Shown piece by piece: positions 1 through 5,559 of a stretch of 5,559 bases of DNA. Under the pieces are notes generated by a model. It had not been told where the DNA came from. It did not search any database and worked only from the letters and a program-made list of their open reading frames with translations. Each line of letters opens with the position of its first letter. Position 1 is the first letter of the stretch. This stretch comes from Saprospirales bacterium. Lineage in GTDB: Bacteria; Bacteroidota; Bacteroidia; Chitinophagales; JADJOU01. Location: NCBI GenBank assembly GCA_947461165.1, contig CANHJR010000101.1:1-5559 (forward strand), written 5' to 3'. The position numbers and the translations under genes were made by a program.

Positions 1-1089
1 AAATGTTTCCAAACTTCCCTCTAAATCACCCAATTGGTATAAAATATCCGCCTTCAATTCCAAGTAGTGCGCGATATCCGCATTTTTCTCCAAAGCCTTT
101 TGAATCAATGGTAGAGCTGCTGAATACTTATTTTCTTCAAAGAATATAATCGCAAGATTATAGTATGCTTCGTCCGCTATTTCATCGTAATTCAATGCCT
201 CTTTGAAATGTAGTTTGGCCTTGTAGTTATTGTTTAAGCGATAGTGAGCATGTCCAAGTGTGTAATGATCCACTGAGTTCAAATCGCCTTTCTTTTCTAT
301 ATCTTTCAGGCATTCAATTGCTTTTTCTGGCTGTCCAGCTTCTAGGTATGCCTGTGCCATATCTGATACGATATCATTATTCGTTTCGTCAATAGCTGCG
401 ATATATTCAAATGATTCGATCGCTTTTTCGATCAATCCCGCATCTTTATAAGACATTCCTATCGCATACCAAGCAAACACATTAAAGGGATCCTCATCAA
501 TGATTCCCTGGATAAACTCAATCCTTTCCGTGTTTCGTTCAAGAATTGACATGGTTATGGAGTATAAATAATATGCATCCTCATTCAATGGATTTAATAT
601 CAAGGACTTCTCCAATAAAGGTATCATTTCAAGATATTCCCCTTGATAATCATATATTTCTGCCAAATGGAGTAATAATGTATCTGTCTGATCTCCGCAA
701 TTCTCAAGCCCCTCCTTACAAACAAGGACTGCTCGCTCATAGTCGTTTTTAAGCAAATAGACTTCAGATAAAATGATGTAATAATCAATATCAGACTTAT
801 CTATCTTGAAATTGTTTATCAATAAGTCTTCAGCATTATTCAATTCTCCGAGTTCTAGGTATGCATCTGCTTTTGCAAGGCAAAATTCAGATGAAAATGG
901 AAATCGCTTCAAAGCCATTATACTGGCGTCTAGAGCTTTTTGAGCACAGTTGTTTTGAAGATAAAAATGGATGATATCTTCAAACTCTTCTTCAGTAAAA
1001 TTTATGATTTGATCGTGCAAAACAGCATCCTCAAACTGACCGAGAAGACTTTCTAATTCCTCAAATTCTGATTGTTCCTTCTGACTCAA
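1..1089 (-). CDS. TPR-repeat protein, 3' end off the window
   Basis: An open frame of 363 codons runs off the left edge without a stop. The protein is almost entirely tetratricopeptide repeats, about ten helical pairs of roughly 34 residues. Clear units are near 67-95 (AKADAYLELGELNNAEDLL), 101-130, 136-166 (HLAEIYDYQGEYLEMIPLLE), 204-236 (WYAIGMSYKDAGLIEKAIE), 240-268 (AQAYLEAGQPEKAIECL), 273-302 and 305-336 (YYNLAIIFFEENKYSAAL). TPRs are protein-binding scaffolds; the partner is unknown. No signal peptide or membrane segment is visible, so a cytoplasmic location is likely. An in-frame TAA at 1098-1096 fixes the N-terminus, and TTG at 1089 is the only conventional start close to it; the first ATG is 58 codons further in, within the repeats. 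A 12-base sequence (TTCTAGGTATGC on the plus strand) occurs at 340-351 and 853-864, both encoding AYLE in different repeats. Proteins of this style are common in Bacteroidota. The gene lies beyond the rplT terminator and is probably a separate unit. Confidence 0.88.
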   Translation of the reverse strand, partial: MSQKEQSEFEELESLLGQFEDAVLHDQIINFTEEEFEDIIHFYLQNNCAQKALDASIMALKRFPFSSEFCLAKADAYLELGELNNAEDLLINNFKIDKSDIDYYIILSEVYLLKNDYERAVLVCKEGLENCGDQTDTLLLHLAEIYDYQGEYLEMIPLLEKSLILNPLNEDAYYLYSITMSILERNTERIEFIQGIIDEDPFNVFAWYAIGMSYKDAGLIEKAIESFEYIAAIDETNNDIVSDMAQAYLEAGQPEKAIECLKDIEKKGDLNSVDHYTLGHAHYRLNNNYKAKLHFKEALNYDEIADEAYYNLAIIFFEENKYSAALPLIQKALEKNADIAHYLELKADILYQLGDLEGSLETF

Positions 1090-1265
1090 TTTTATTTATT
1101 TTTAGAAATGTCAAGTGATTTTGATTTTATTCAACTCATTCATCTCTCTTTAGAAACACTAATTTATTGCATTTAGTTTATCTCCCATAATTTACTTTCC
1201 ACAATTTATGTTTTATTAATCCTAACATATTCGAAACCAATGATAAGCAACTAAAAATATGGGGG

Positions 1266-1301
1266 AAAAAAAAGTCCCAGCGAATTCGCTAGGACTTTTT
1301 T
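1266..1301 (-). terminator. Rho-independent terminator after rplT
   Basis: On the minus strand an A-run and GUCC are followed by a stem around the AAUU tetraloop (1286-1283), then GGAC and a run of eight U. The core pairs are 1274-1277 with 1292-1295 and 1279-1282 with 1287-1290. The position between them (1291/1278) is a U-G wobble in the minus-strand RNA but a C-A mismatch in the plus-strand RNA, which supports the minus orientation. The A6/U6 tracts extend the stem to about 15 pairs. It starts about 20 bases after the rplT stop and separates the operon from the TPR gene. Confidence 0.92.
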
Positions 1302-1321
1302 GGATTATAAAAACGGTAATA

Positions 1322-1669
1322 CTAACCTTTTACTTTTTCTACAATAGTTTTGAAGGCTTCAGGGTTGTTTAGAGCGAGGTCAGCTAATGCTTTTCTATTC
1401 AATTCTACATTGTGCTGCGTACAAAGATGCATAAACTTCGAATAAGAAAGATCGTACTCTCTCACAGCAGCGTTGATACGCGCTATCCAAAGAGTTCTCA
1501 TATCTCTTTTCTTAAGCTTACGACCAGTATATGCATACTGCCAAGCTTTTTCGACTGCATTCTTAGCTACAGTCCAAACATTTTTTCGACGACCAAAGAA
1601 TCCTTTGGCGTGTTTCAATATATTCTTTTTTCTTTCTTTTGCTGCTACAGCATTTACCGAACGAGGCAT
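1322..1669 (-). CDS. rplT: 50S ribosomal protein L20
   Basis: Large-subunit protein that binds 23S rRNA and is needed early in 50S assembly; in several bacteria it also represses its own operon. The 115 residues match the family's length. The N-terminal basic extension begins MPRSVNAVAAKERKK, then HAKGFFGRRKN, then the globular part with RDMRTLWIARINAAVRE (about 56-72) and the C-terminal NRKALADLALNNPEAF (about 91-106). The ATG at 1669 begins the conserved MPRS sequence. The gene follows rpmI by 86 bases, with an A-rich leader and no Shine-Dalgarno sequence. A strong terminator begins about 20 bases after its stop, so rplT is the last gene of the operon. Confidence 0.98.
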   Translation of the reverse strand: MPRSVNAVAAKERKKNILKHAKGFFGRRKNVWTVAKNAVEKAWQYAYTGRKLKKRDMRTLWIARINAAVREYDLSYSKFMHLCTQHNVELNRKALADLALNNPEAFKTIVEKVKG

Positions 1670-1709
1670 AATTTTTAGTTTTTAAATTGTTAAGTTTGAA
1701 ATTGGTCAG

Positions 1710-1738
1710 TATTCAGGCAACTAAAACGCACTGGAATA
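1710..1738 (-). promoter_or_regulatory. Possible hairpin in the rpmI-rplT spacer
   Basis: The 86-base spacer between rpmI and rplT holds an inverted repeat: bases 1710-1716 (TATTCAG) pair with 1731-1738 (CTGGAATA), giving seven base pairs with one bulged base around a 14-base loop. No U-run follows on the transcribed strand, so it is not a simple terminator. L20 represses its own operon through leader RNA structures in E. coli and Bacillus, so a control site here is conceivable. The stem is short and AT-rich and could be chance. Confidence 0.3.
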
Positions 1739-1755
1739 CACCCATGATTTTTTAT

Positions 1756-1950
1756 TTAGATTGCAAGCAACATCTTGATTCTCTTCTCGTCACTCTTGTG
1801 AACTAGACCAGATTTTGTCAATCTTTTCTTTTGAATCTTCGATTTTTTGGTCAAAATGTGATTTTTGAACGCTTTGTTTCTTTTGATTTTTCCAGAACCT
1901 GTGAGTTTAAATCTCTTCTTGGCACTAGAATTGGTCTTCATCTTTGGCAT
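1756..1950 (-). CDS. rpmI: 50S ribosomal protein L35
   Basis: Small, very basic protein of the large ribosomal subunit. The 64 residues match the family's usual length of about 64-66. The N-terminus MPKMKTNSSAKKRFKLTGSG is characteristic of L35, followed by the lysine-rich segment and the family-like ending with DEKRIKMLL. The start is ATG at 1950, where the conserved MPKMKT sequence begins. It is followed after 86 bases by rplT, the standard L35-L20 pair. It is preceded by the acyltransferase rather than directly by infC, and by a promoter-like TATATTTG box about 33-40 bases upstream of the start. No Shine-Dalgarno sequence is visible. Confidence 0.97.
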   Translation of the reverse strand: MPKMKTNSSAKKRFKLTGSGKIKRNKAFKNHILTKKSKIQKKRLTKSGLVHKSDEKRIKMLLAI

Positions 1951-1982
1951 ACGGCTTCGATATTATTTTGAAAATTGGAGTG

Positions 1983-2019
1983 CAAATATATCATTTTATA
2001 TTTGACTTCTATCGAAAAA
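1983..2019 (-). promoter_or_regulatory. Bacteroidota-type promoter upstream of rpmI
   Basis: On the minus strand TATATTTG (1990-1983) is a perfect match to the Bacteroidota -7 consensus TAnnTTTG and is followed by CA. A T-rich stretch ending in TTTCG (2019-2013), about 22 bases upstream, is a weak candidate for the -33 element (TTTG or TTG). Transcription would begin near 1978-1975, giving a leader of about 25-28 bases before the rpmI ATG at 1950. The placement, in the 93-base gap after the acyltransferase, suits separate transcription of rpmI-rplT. The -7 box is seen directly; activity is inferred. Confidence 0.6.
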
Positions 2020-2043
2020 TTTACGAATAGGGTATGAAAGATG

Positions 2044-3246
2044 CTATTTATTGAAAATAGTGATTGCTTTTGTATACATTTTATTCAACTCCGCTTCCAT
2101 TTTGGGCATAATGTTCCGAATGTGGGTTATAAGTTTATTGCCTGGAAGTTCTATGTATATATGTGTCAAAAAGGAAACAAAAATAATTGCAGAGCAATAA
2201 ACAATCCCCAAAAACATATAATTCGTTTTTGATAAACTTAGTATATAACTTTTCGGAATAATAAACGTGTTTAAAGTATATATGACAAGTCCGTGAATGA
2301 GATATACACTATACGATAATTGACCCAAAATTTGGGAAGATTTCCAGTTTAAAACACCTAGAATAGAATTTCCGCGAACAATGATGAAAAACAAGAGAAA
2401 TAAAGCGCAAATATCGAGGTTTTCATTAGCAAACTTATCATTGAATACACTATAAAACAAGAGTATTCCGGCAAAACCAATCCATTTACTTTTTATAGAT
2501 AAACCCGTATTTTTGATTTTAAAGTTAACAAATGCCACCAAGATGCCATATATAAACATTTTAAATATAGCTGTATTGAATCCTCTTTTGGTAAGGAAGA
2601 AATAACATATAGAGGCACAGATAAAGGCTGTTAAGAGTGGAATTTGTTTCTTGAAAAATACGGCTGCAAATAGAGGTAAAGACAAATAAAAGAATACTTC
2701 AAAACTCAAGGTCCAATGAACACCAGAGTTGGTAAGATGAGAAATACCATCATTATTGATTGCGGGACATTTTATAAATCCAAAAGCAATCCAATTTAAT
2801 GAATATTCTAGAAGCTTGGATTTGGAAACAGTTAGCTCGAAATTGGTTTTCAGTAAAACATAAAATATCACCACTAGAATGGACAAGAAATACAAAGGAA
2901 ATAATCGGAAAATTCTTTTCCAAAGGAATTCAGACCAATTTATGGGTTCATTTCTGAATAGTTTATCGAAAAACAGAAAACCAGTGATCATAAAGAAAAT
3001 GAAAACAGAATGTTTTCCAAACCGGGCAAGTATGGCTACTGGTTCTATCAGTGACCATTGCACCGTATGCATTAATCCATACCAAGATGAATAGTGGTGT
3101 ACAAAAACAAAAAATGCTAGGAACCCTCTAAGACCTTCAATACCAGTATACTTCGTTTGATTGGGCTCTAACTTAAAAACTTGATTAAAAACAGTAACAA
3201 ATAGTAATCCAGAAGCAATTAAAACGAAAATGCCTAGGAATATCAC
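2044..3246 (-). CDS. Acyltransferase-3 family integral membrane protein (OafA/YrhL-like)
   Basis: A 400-residue multi-pass inner-membrane protein of the acyltransferase-3 family. Members transfer acetyl or other acyl groups to cell-surface sugars such as O-antigen, capsule, peptidoglycan or exopolysaccharide; the substrate here cannot be told. Family marks in order: an N-terminal membrane segment (about 2-20), GLRG (38-41) leading into the conserved His pair (50-51), FFMITGF (84-90), a WKRIFRLFP segment (109-117), W178 with SFEVFFYLSLPL (181-192), SYSVYLIHG (311-319, H318) and IELP (365-368). About ten hydrophobic segments are visible, matching the usual topology, and there is no SGNH extension. 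The start is GTG at 3246; there is no better start between it and the infC stop. It lies 30 bases after infC in the same frame, so cotranscription and possibly translational coupling are likely. Its place between infC and rpmI is unusual, because those genes are normally adjacent. Base composition is AT-rich like its neighbours, so transfer is not obvious from composition. Confidence 0.9.
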   Translation of the reverse strand: MIFLGIFVLIASGLLFVTVFNQVFKLEPNQTKYTGIEGLRGFLAFFVFVHHYSSWYGLMHTVQWSLIEPVAILARFGKHSVFIFFMITGFLFFDKLFRNEPINWSEFLWKRIFRLFPLYFLSILVVIFYVLLKTNFELTVSKSKLLEYSLNWIAFGFIKCPAINNDGISHLTNSGVHWTLSFEVFFYLSLPLFAAVFFKKQIPLLTAFICASICYFFLTKRGFNTAIFKMFIYGILVAFVNFKIKNTGLSIKSKWIGFAGILLFYSVFNDKFANENLDICALFLLFFIIVRGNSILGVLNWKSSQILGQLSYSVYLIHGLVIYTLNTFIIPKSYILSLSKTNYMFLGIVYCSAIIFVSFLTHIYIELPGNKLITHIRNIMPKMEAELNKMYTKAITIFNK

Positions 3247-3276
3247 AGTAAATGTGCTTGATATTAAACGATTGAA

Positions 3277-3834
3277 TTATTTTTTCTTGGCTCTGGGAGC
3301 TAAGGTCATAAACATACGACGACCTTCTGTCTTTGGTTCGCTTTCGATTGTAGACACTTCATCTAACTTCTCTGCAAATCTTTTTAAAAGGACTTTTGCA
3401 CGATCTTGGAAAACAATATCACGACCTCTAAACATAAGAAAGCACTTTACTTTATTACCTTCTTGCAAGAATTTCTCTGCGTGCTTCGCCTTAAAATCAA
3501 CATCATGTTCATCGGTATTAGACGTAAAACGAATTTCTTTAATAAGAACCTTAACCGAGTTGGCCTTGATTTCTTTTTCCTTTTTCTTACGATCGTAAAG
3601 GAATTTTTTATAATCAACTAATTTACATACCGGTGGATCAGCATTAGGAGTGATTTCGACAACATCTACATCTAATGCCTCGGCTAATTGTCGTGCTTTG
3701 TCTATGTCGTATACTCCAGCTTCTACGTTTTCTCCAACCAATCTAACTTTGCTAGCTGTGATGAAATCATTGATTTTGTGTTCGGCTTCTTTTTTGACGA
3801 ATCGTCCTCTAGGGACAAATGGTTTTTTTTGCAA
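3277..3834 (-). CDS. infC: Translation initiation factor IF-3, apparent TTG start
   Basis: IF-3 binds the 30S subunit, keeps it apart from 50S, and proofreads the initiator tRNA and start codon. The 185 residues match the family's usual length. The N-terminal domain spans about residues 18-80, with VRLVGENVEAGVYD, EITPNADPPVCK and DYKKFLY. A lysine-rich linker follows (about 81-92). The C-terminal domain (about 93-182) carries IKEIRF, the FRGRD motif (135-139) and EGRRMFMTLAP near the end. An in-frame TAA at 3849-3847 limits the N-terminus to a few codons upstream. No ATG or GTG exists between that stop and the conserved region, and the first internal Met is residue 134. TTG at 3834 is therefore the only conventional start available. 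E. coli infC uses AUU, which IF-3 itself discriminates against, so a weak start here fits the same kind of autocontrol; that last step is inference. The leader is A-rich and has no Shine-Dalgarno sequence. Confidence 0.97.
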   Translation of the reverse strand: MQKKPFVPRGRFVKKEAEHKINDFITASKVRLVGENVEAGVYDIDKARQLAEALDVDVVEITPNADPPVCKLVDYKKFLYDRKKKEKEIKANSVKVLIKEIRFTSNTDEHDVDFKAKHAEKFLQEGNKVKCFLMFRGRDIVFQDRAKVLLKRFAEKLDEVSTIESEPKTEGRRMFMTLAPRAKKK

Positions 3835-3849
3835 ATTAGTACTAGTTTA
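3832..3849 (-). promoter_or_regulatory. infC start-codon region (TTG, no Shine-Dalgarno)
   Basis: Read on the minus strand, an in-frame stop TAA (3849-3847) is followed by ACT AGT ACT AAT and then TTG (3834-3832). TTG is the only ATG/GTG/TTG codon in frame before the conserved IF-3 sequence. The upstream leader is A/T-rich with no GGAG-like element, as is common in Bacteroidota. The bases around the start form a short imperfect palindrome (TAGTACTA core), too tight to make a stable hairpin. A rare non-ATG codon such as the ACT or AAT triplets before TTG cannot be excluded, but TTG is the simplest reading. Confidence 0.6.
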
Positions 3850-3922
3850 ATTTAATATTGATTTTGTTGTTTGTTTTATTCAGTAAAAATAAATCATTCA
3901 GGATAATTCTGTGTTTAATTTT

Positions 3923-5559
3923 TTAGAACAAATGTGTAATGGATCTTGTTTTTATTTCATTTAGGAGCGTTTCGACAATGACTCCTATACTTTCCATGCC
4001 TTTGTCGCCAACCCCATGTATTCTAATGGATGCCTTATGTTCTGTCATTTCCTTTTCACCAATGATTAACATATAAGGTACTTTGAGAACCTCAGCATCT
4101 CGGATTTTTTTACCGATTTTCTCATTTCTATCATCGTATTTTGAACGAATACCTGCTTTTTTTAGTTCTTGGTGCACTTGATTTGCATATTCGCCAAATT
4201 TATCACTAATAGGCAATACTGCAACTTGTTGAGGGGCTAACCACGTAGGAAAATTGCCCGCAAAATGCTCTATAAGGAAGCCTATAAAACGCTCGTGAGT
4301 TCCCAGTGGTGCTCTATGAATGATCAATGGAACCTCATCTTCATTGTTGGAGTTTTTGTAGCTCAACTTAAACTTGTTGGCTGAGTTGAAATCTACTTGG
4401 TTGGTCGTCATCGTAAACCATCTACCTATAGCACTTCGCATTTCTATATCGATCTTAGGACCATAGAAGGCTGCTTCATCCATGACTTCCTCAAATGGTA
4501 ATTCTAAATCAACCAATACTTTGCGAACCATCGCTTCCGTTTCAGCCCATAATTCAGGTTGGTCGACATATTTTATACCCAATTTTGCAGGATCATGCAA
4601 GGATAATCTCATTTTATAATCTGTAATTCCAAAAATTTTGAAATACTTTTGATACATCAAATTTACTTTCTGAAATTCATCAAAAAATTGATTCTTTGTA
4701 CAATAAATATGAGCGTCATTCATGTGCAAGACTCTTACTCGCATCAATCCAAACAGTTCGCCACTTTGTTCATAGCGATAACAAGTACCATATTCCGCCA
4801 ATCGATAGGGTAAGTCTTTATATGATTTTTGTTCTGCATCGAATACCTTGTGATGATGAGGACAGTTCATTCCTCTTAGGTAGTATTTGGTTCCATCTAT
4901 TTCCATAGGAGGAAACATACTATCTGCGTAGTATGGTATATGGCCACTAGTGATGTACATCTCCTCTTTGGCGATATGTGGTGTGACTACTCTATGATAA
5001 CCATCGGCATCTTCAGACTCTTTTGCAAGTTTTTCTAATTCTTCTATGATAATGCCACCATTTGGGAGCCATAATGGGAGGCCTTGACCCACCATATCGT
5101 CAAATGCAAAGATGCTGAGCTCTTTTCCGATTTTTCTATGATCGCGCTTTTTAGCCTCCTCTAGCATCAAAAGATATGCATCTAATTCTGCTTGCTTTGG
5201 AAATGTAATCCCATAGACTCTAGTCATCATTGGATTCTTTTCATTTCCACGCCAGTATGCACCAGCGATATTCATCAACTTGACACTTTTGATATAGCTT
5301 GTATTTGGCAGATGTGGTCCACGACACAAATCTGTAAAATCACCTTGCTTGTAAAAAGAAATTTCGCCATCAGTCAAATCTTGTAGAAGTTCTAGTTTGT
5401 ATGGGTCAGCTTTACTTGTAAAATATGCTATTGCATCAGATTTGGGAACCTCGCTTCTGACAAATTCAGAATTCCTTTGTGCTAATTCTACCATCTTCTT
5501 CTCGATCTTGACCAAGTCCTCCGCAGCAATGCTTCTACCCTCTCCGAGATCAATATCAT
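3923..5559 (-). CDS. thrS: Threonyl-tRNA synthetase, 5' end off the window
   Basis: Cytoplasmic class II synthetase that charges tRNA-Thr with threonine and edits mischarged Ser-tRNA-Thr. The frame stays open to the right edge, giving 544 visible residues. Comparison with the E. coli enzyme (642 residues) suggests about 100 are missing: the TGS domain and the start of the editing domain with its HxxxH pair. A TTG at 5515 is internal and is not the start, because family-like sequence (DIDLGEGRSIAAED) lies upstream of it. Counting from the first full visible codon, the second half of the editing site is CRGPH (C78, H82). The catalytic core carries the expected zinc ligands C232 (GMNCPHHH), H283 (MNDAHIYC) and H414 (IIHRAPLG). 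Motif 2 (CYRYEQSGELFG) lies near 259-270 and motif 3 (GTHERFIGF) near 419-427. The anticodon-binding domain follows from about residue 440. The motif 2 loop resembles Bacteroidota enzymes more than E. coli. All key residues are present. infC follows after 88 bases without an obvious terminator, so cotranscription is likely. Confidence 0.98.
   Translation of the reverse strand, partial: DIDLGEGRSIAAEDLVKIEKKMVELAQRNSEFVRSEVPKSDAIAYFTSKADPYKLELLQDLTDGEISFYKQGDFTDLCRGPHLPNTSYIKSVKLMNIAGAYWRGNEKNPMMTRVYGITFPKQAELDAYLLMLEEAKKRDHRKIGKELSIFAFDDMVGQGLPLWLPNGGIIIEELEKLAKESEDADGYHRVVTPHIAKEEMYITSGHIPYYADSMFPPMEIDGTKYYLRGMNCPHHHKVFDAEQKSYKDLPYRLAEYGTCYRYEQSGELFGLMRVRVLHMNDAHIYCTKNQFFDEFQKVNLMYQKYFKIFGITDYKMRLSLHDPAKLGIKYVDQPELWAETEAMVRKVLVDLELPFEEVMDEAAFYGPKIDIEMRSAIGRWFTMTTNQVDFNSANKFKLSYKNSNNEDEVPLIIHRAPLGTHERFIGFLIEHFAGNFPTWLAPQQVAVLPISDKFGEYANQVHQELKKAGIRSKYDDRNEKIGKKIRDAEVLKVPYMLIIGEKEMTEHKASIRIHGVGDKGMESIGVIVETLLNEIKTRSITHLF

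Noticed and set aside
546..752. Plus-strand open frame opposite the TPR gene
   Set aside because: It lies wholly within the opposite strand of a clear TPR coding frame and has no recognisable protein features.
1090..1265. Promoter for the TPR gene, best candidate TATCATTG at 1245-1238 on the minus strand
   Set aside because: It differs from TAnnTTTG at one position, has no good -33 element and lies about 150 bases from the start. The gap shows no gene or other clear signal.
1412..1685. Two plus-strand open frames opposite rplT
   Set aside because: Both are antisense to a highly conserved ribosomal protein gene and show no family resemblance.
1951..2043. Terminator between the acyltransferase and rpmI
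   Set aside because: No stem followed by a U-run was found on the minus strand, so readthrough into rpmI remains possible.
2041..3094. Plus-strand open frames opposite the acyltransferase
   Set aside because: They are antisense shadows of a frame with clear acyltransferase-3 motifs.
3833..3848. Imperfect palindrome at the infC start (TAGTACTA core) as an operator
   Set aside because: It is a single short AT-rich palindrome with no loop room and no second copy, so chance is likely.
3230..3850. Plus-strand open frames opposite infC, up to 122 codons
   Set aside because: They mirror the conserved IF-3 coding sequence and have no independent support.
4696..5386. Plus-strand open frames opposite thrS
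   Set aside because: They are antisense to conserved synthetase motifs and have no coding character.
5513..5515. TTG at 5515 as the thrS start
   Set aside because: The frame continues upstream with sequence typical of the ThrRS editing domain, so the gene is cut by the window edge rather than starting here.

Overview
The window is an ordinary bacterial translation-gene cluster with one unusual gene in it. Everything is encoded on the minus strand, so transcription runs from the right edge to the left. The organism is most likely a member of the Bacteroidota. The evidence is an AT-rich composition, A-rich leaders without Shine-Dalgarno sequences, a perfect TAnnTTTG-type -7 box upstream of rpmI, and a threonyl-tRNA synthetase whose motif 2 region (RVRVLHMNDAH) and HRAPLGTHERF segment resemble the Bacteroidota version of the enzyme. 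A finer placement cannot be supported from this window.

In transcription order: thrS (5559 to 3923, 5' end off the window), infC (3834 to 3277, apparent TTG start), a membrane acyltransferase of the acyltransferase-3 family (3246 to 2044, GTG start), rpmI (1950 to 1756), rplT (1669 to 1322), and a strong rho-independent terminator (about 1301 to 1266). After a gap of roughly 180 bases comes a TPR-repeat protein (from 1089, running off the left edge).

thrS-infC-rpmI-rplT is a widely conserved order that links threonine charging, initiation factor 3 and ribosomal proteins L35 and L20. The acyltransferase sits between infC and rpmI and has no evident role in translation. It begins 30 bases after the infC stop and in the same frame, so it is probably cotranscribed with thrS-infC. 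Between its end and rpmI lies a good Bacteroidota-type promoter, which could let rpmI-rplT be expressed independently of the upstream genes.

The points most worth checking are the acyltransferase insertion, the rpmI promoter, the non-ATG start of infC (fitting IF3 autocontrol by start-codon discrimination), and a small hairpin between rpmI and rplT. I saw no mobile element, CRISPR array, tRNA, rRNA or clearly new system.
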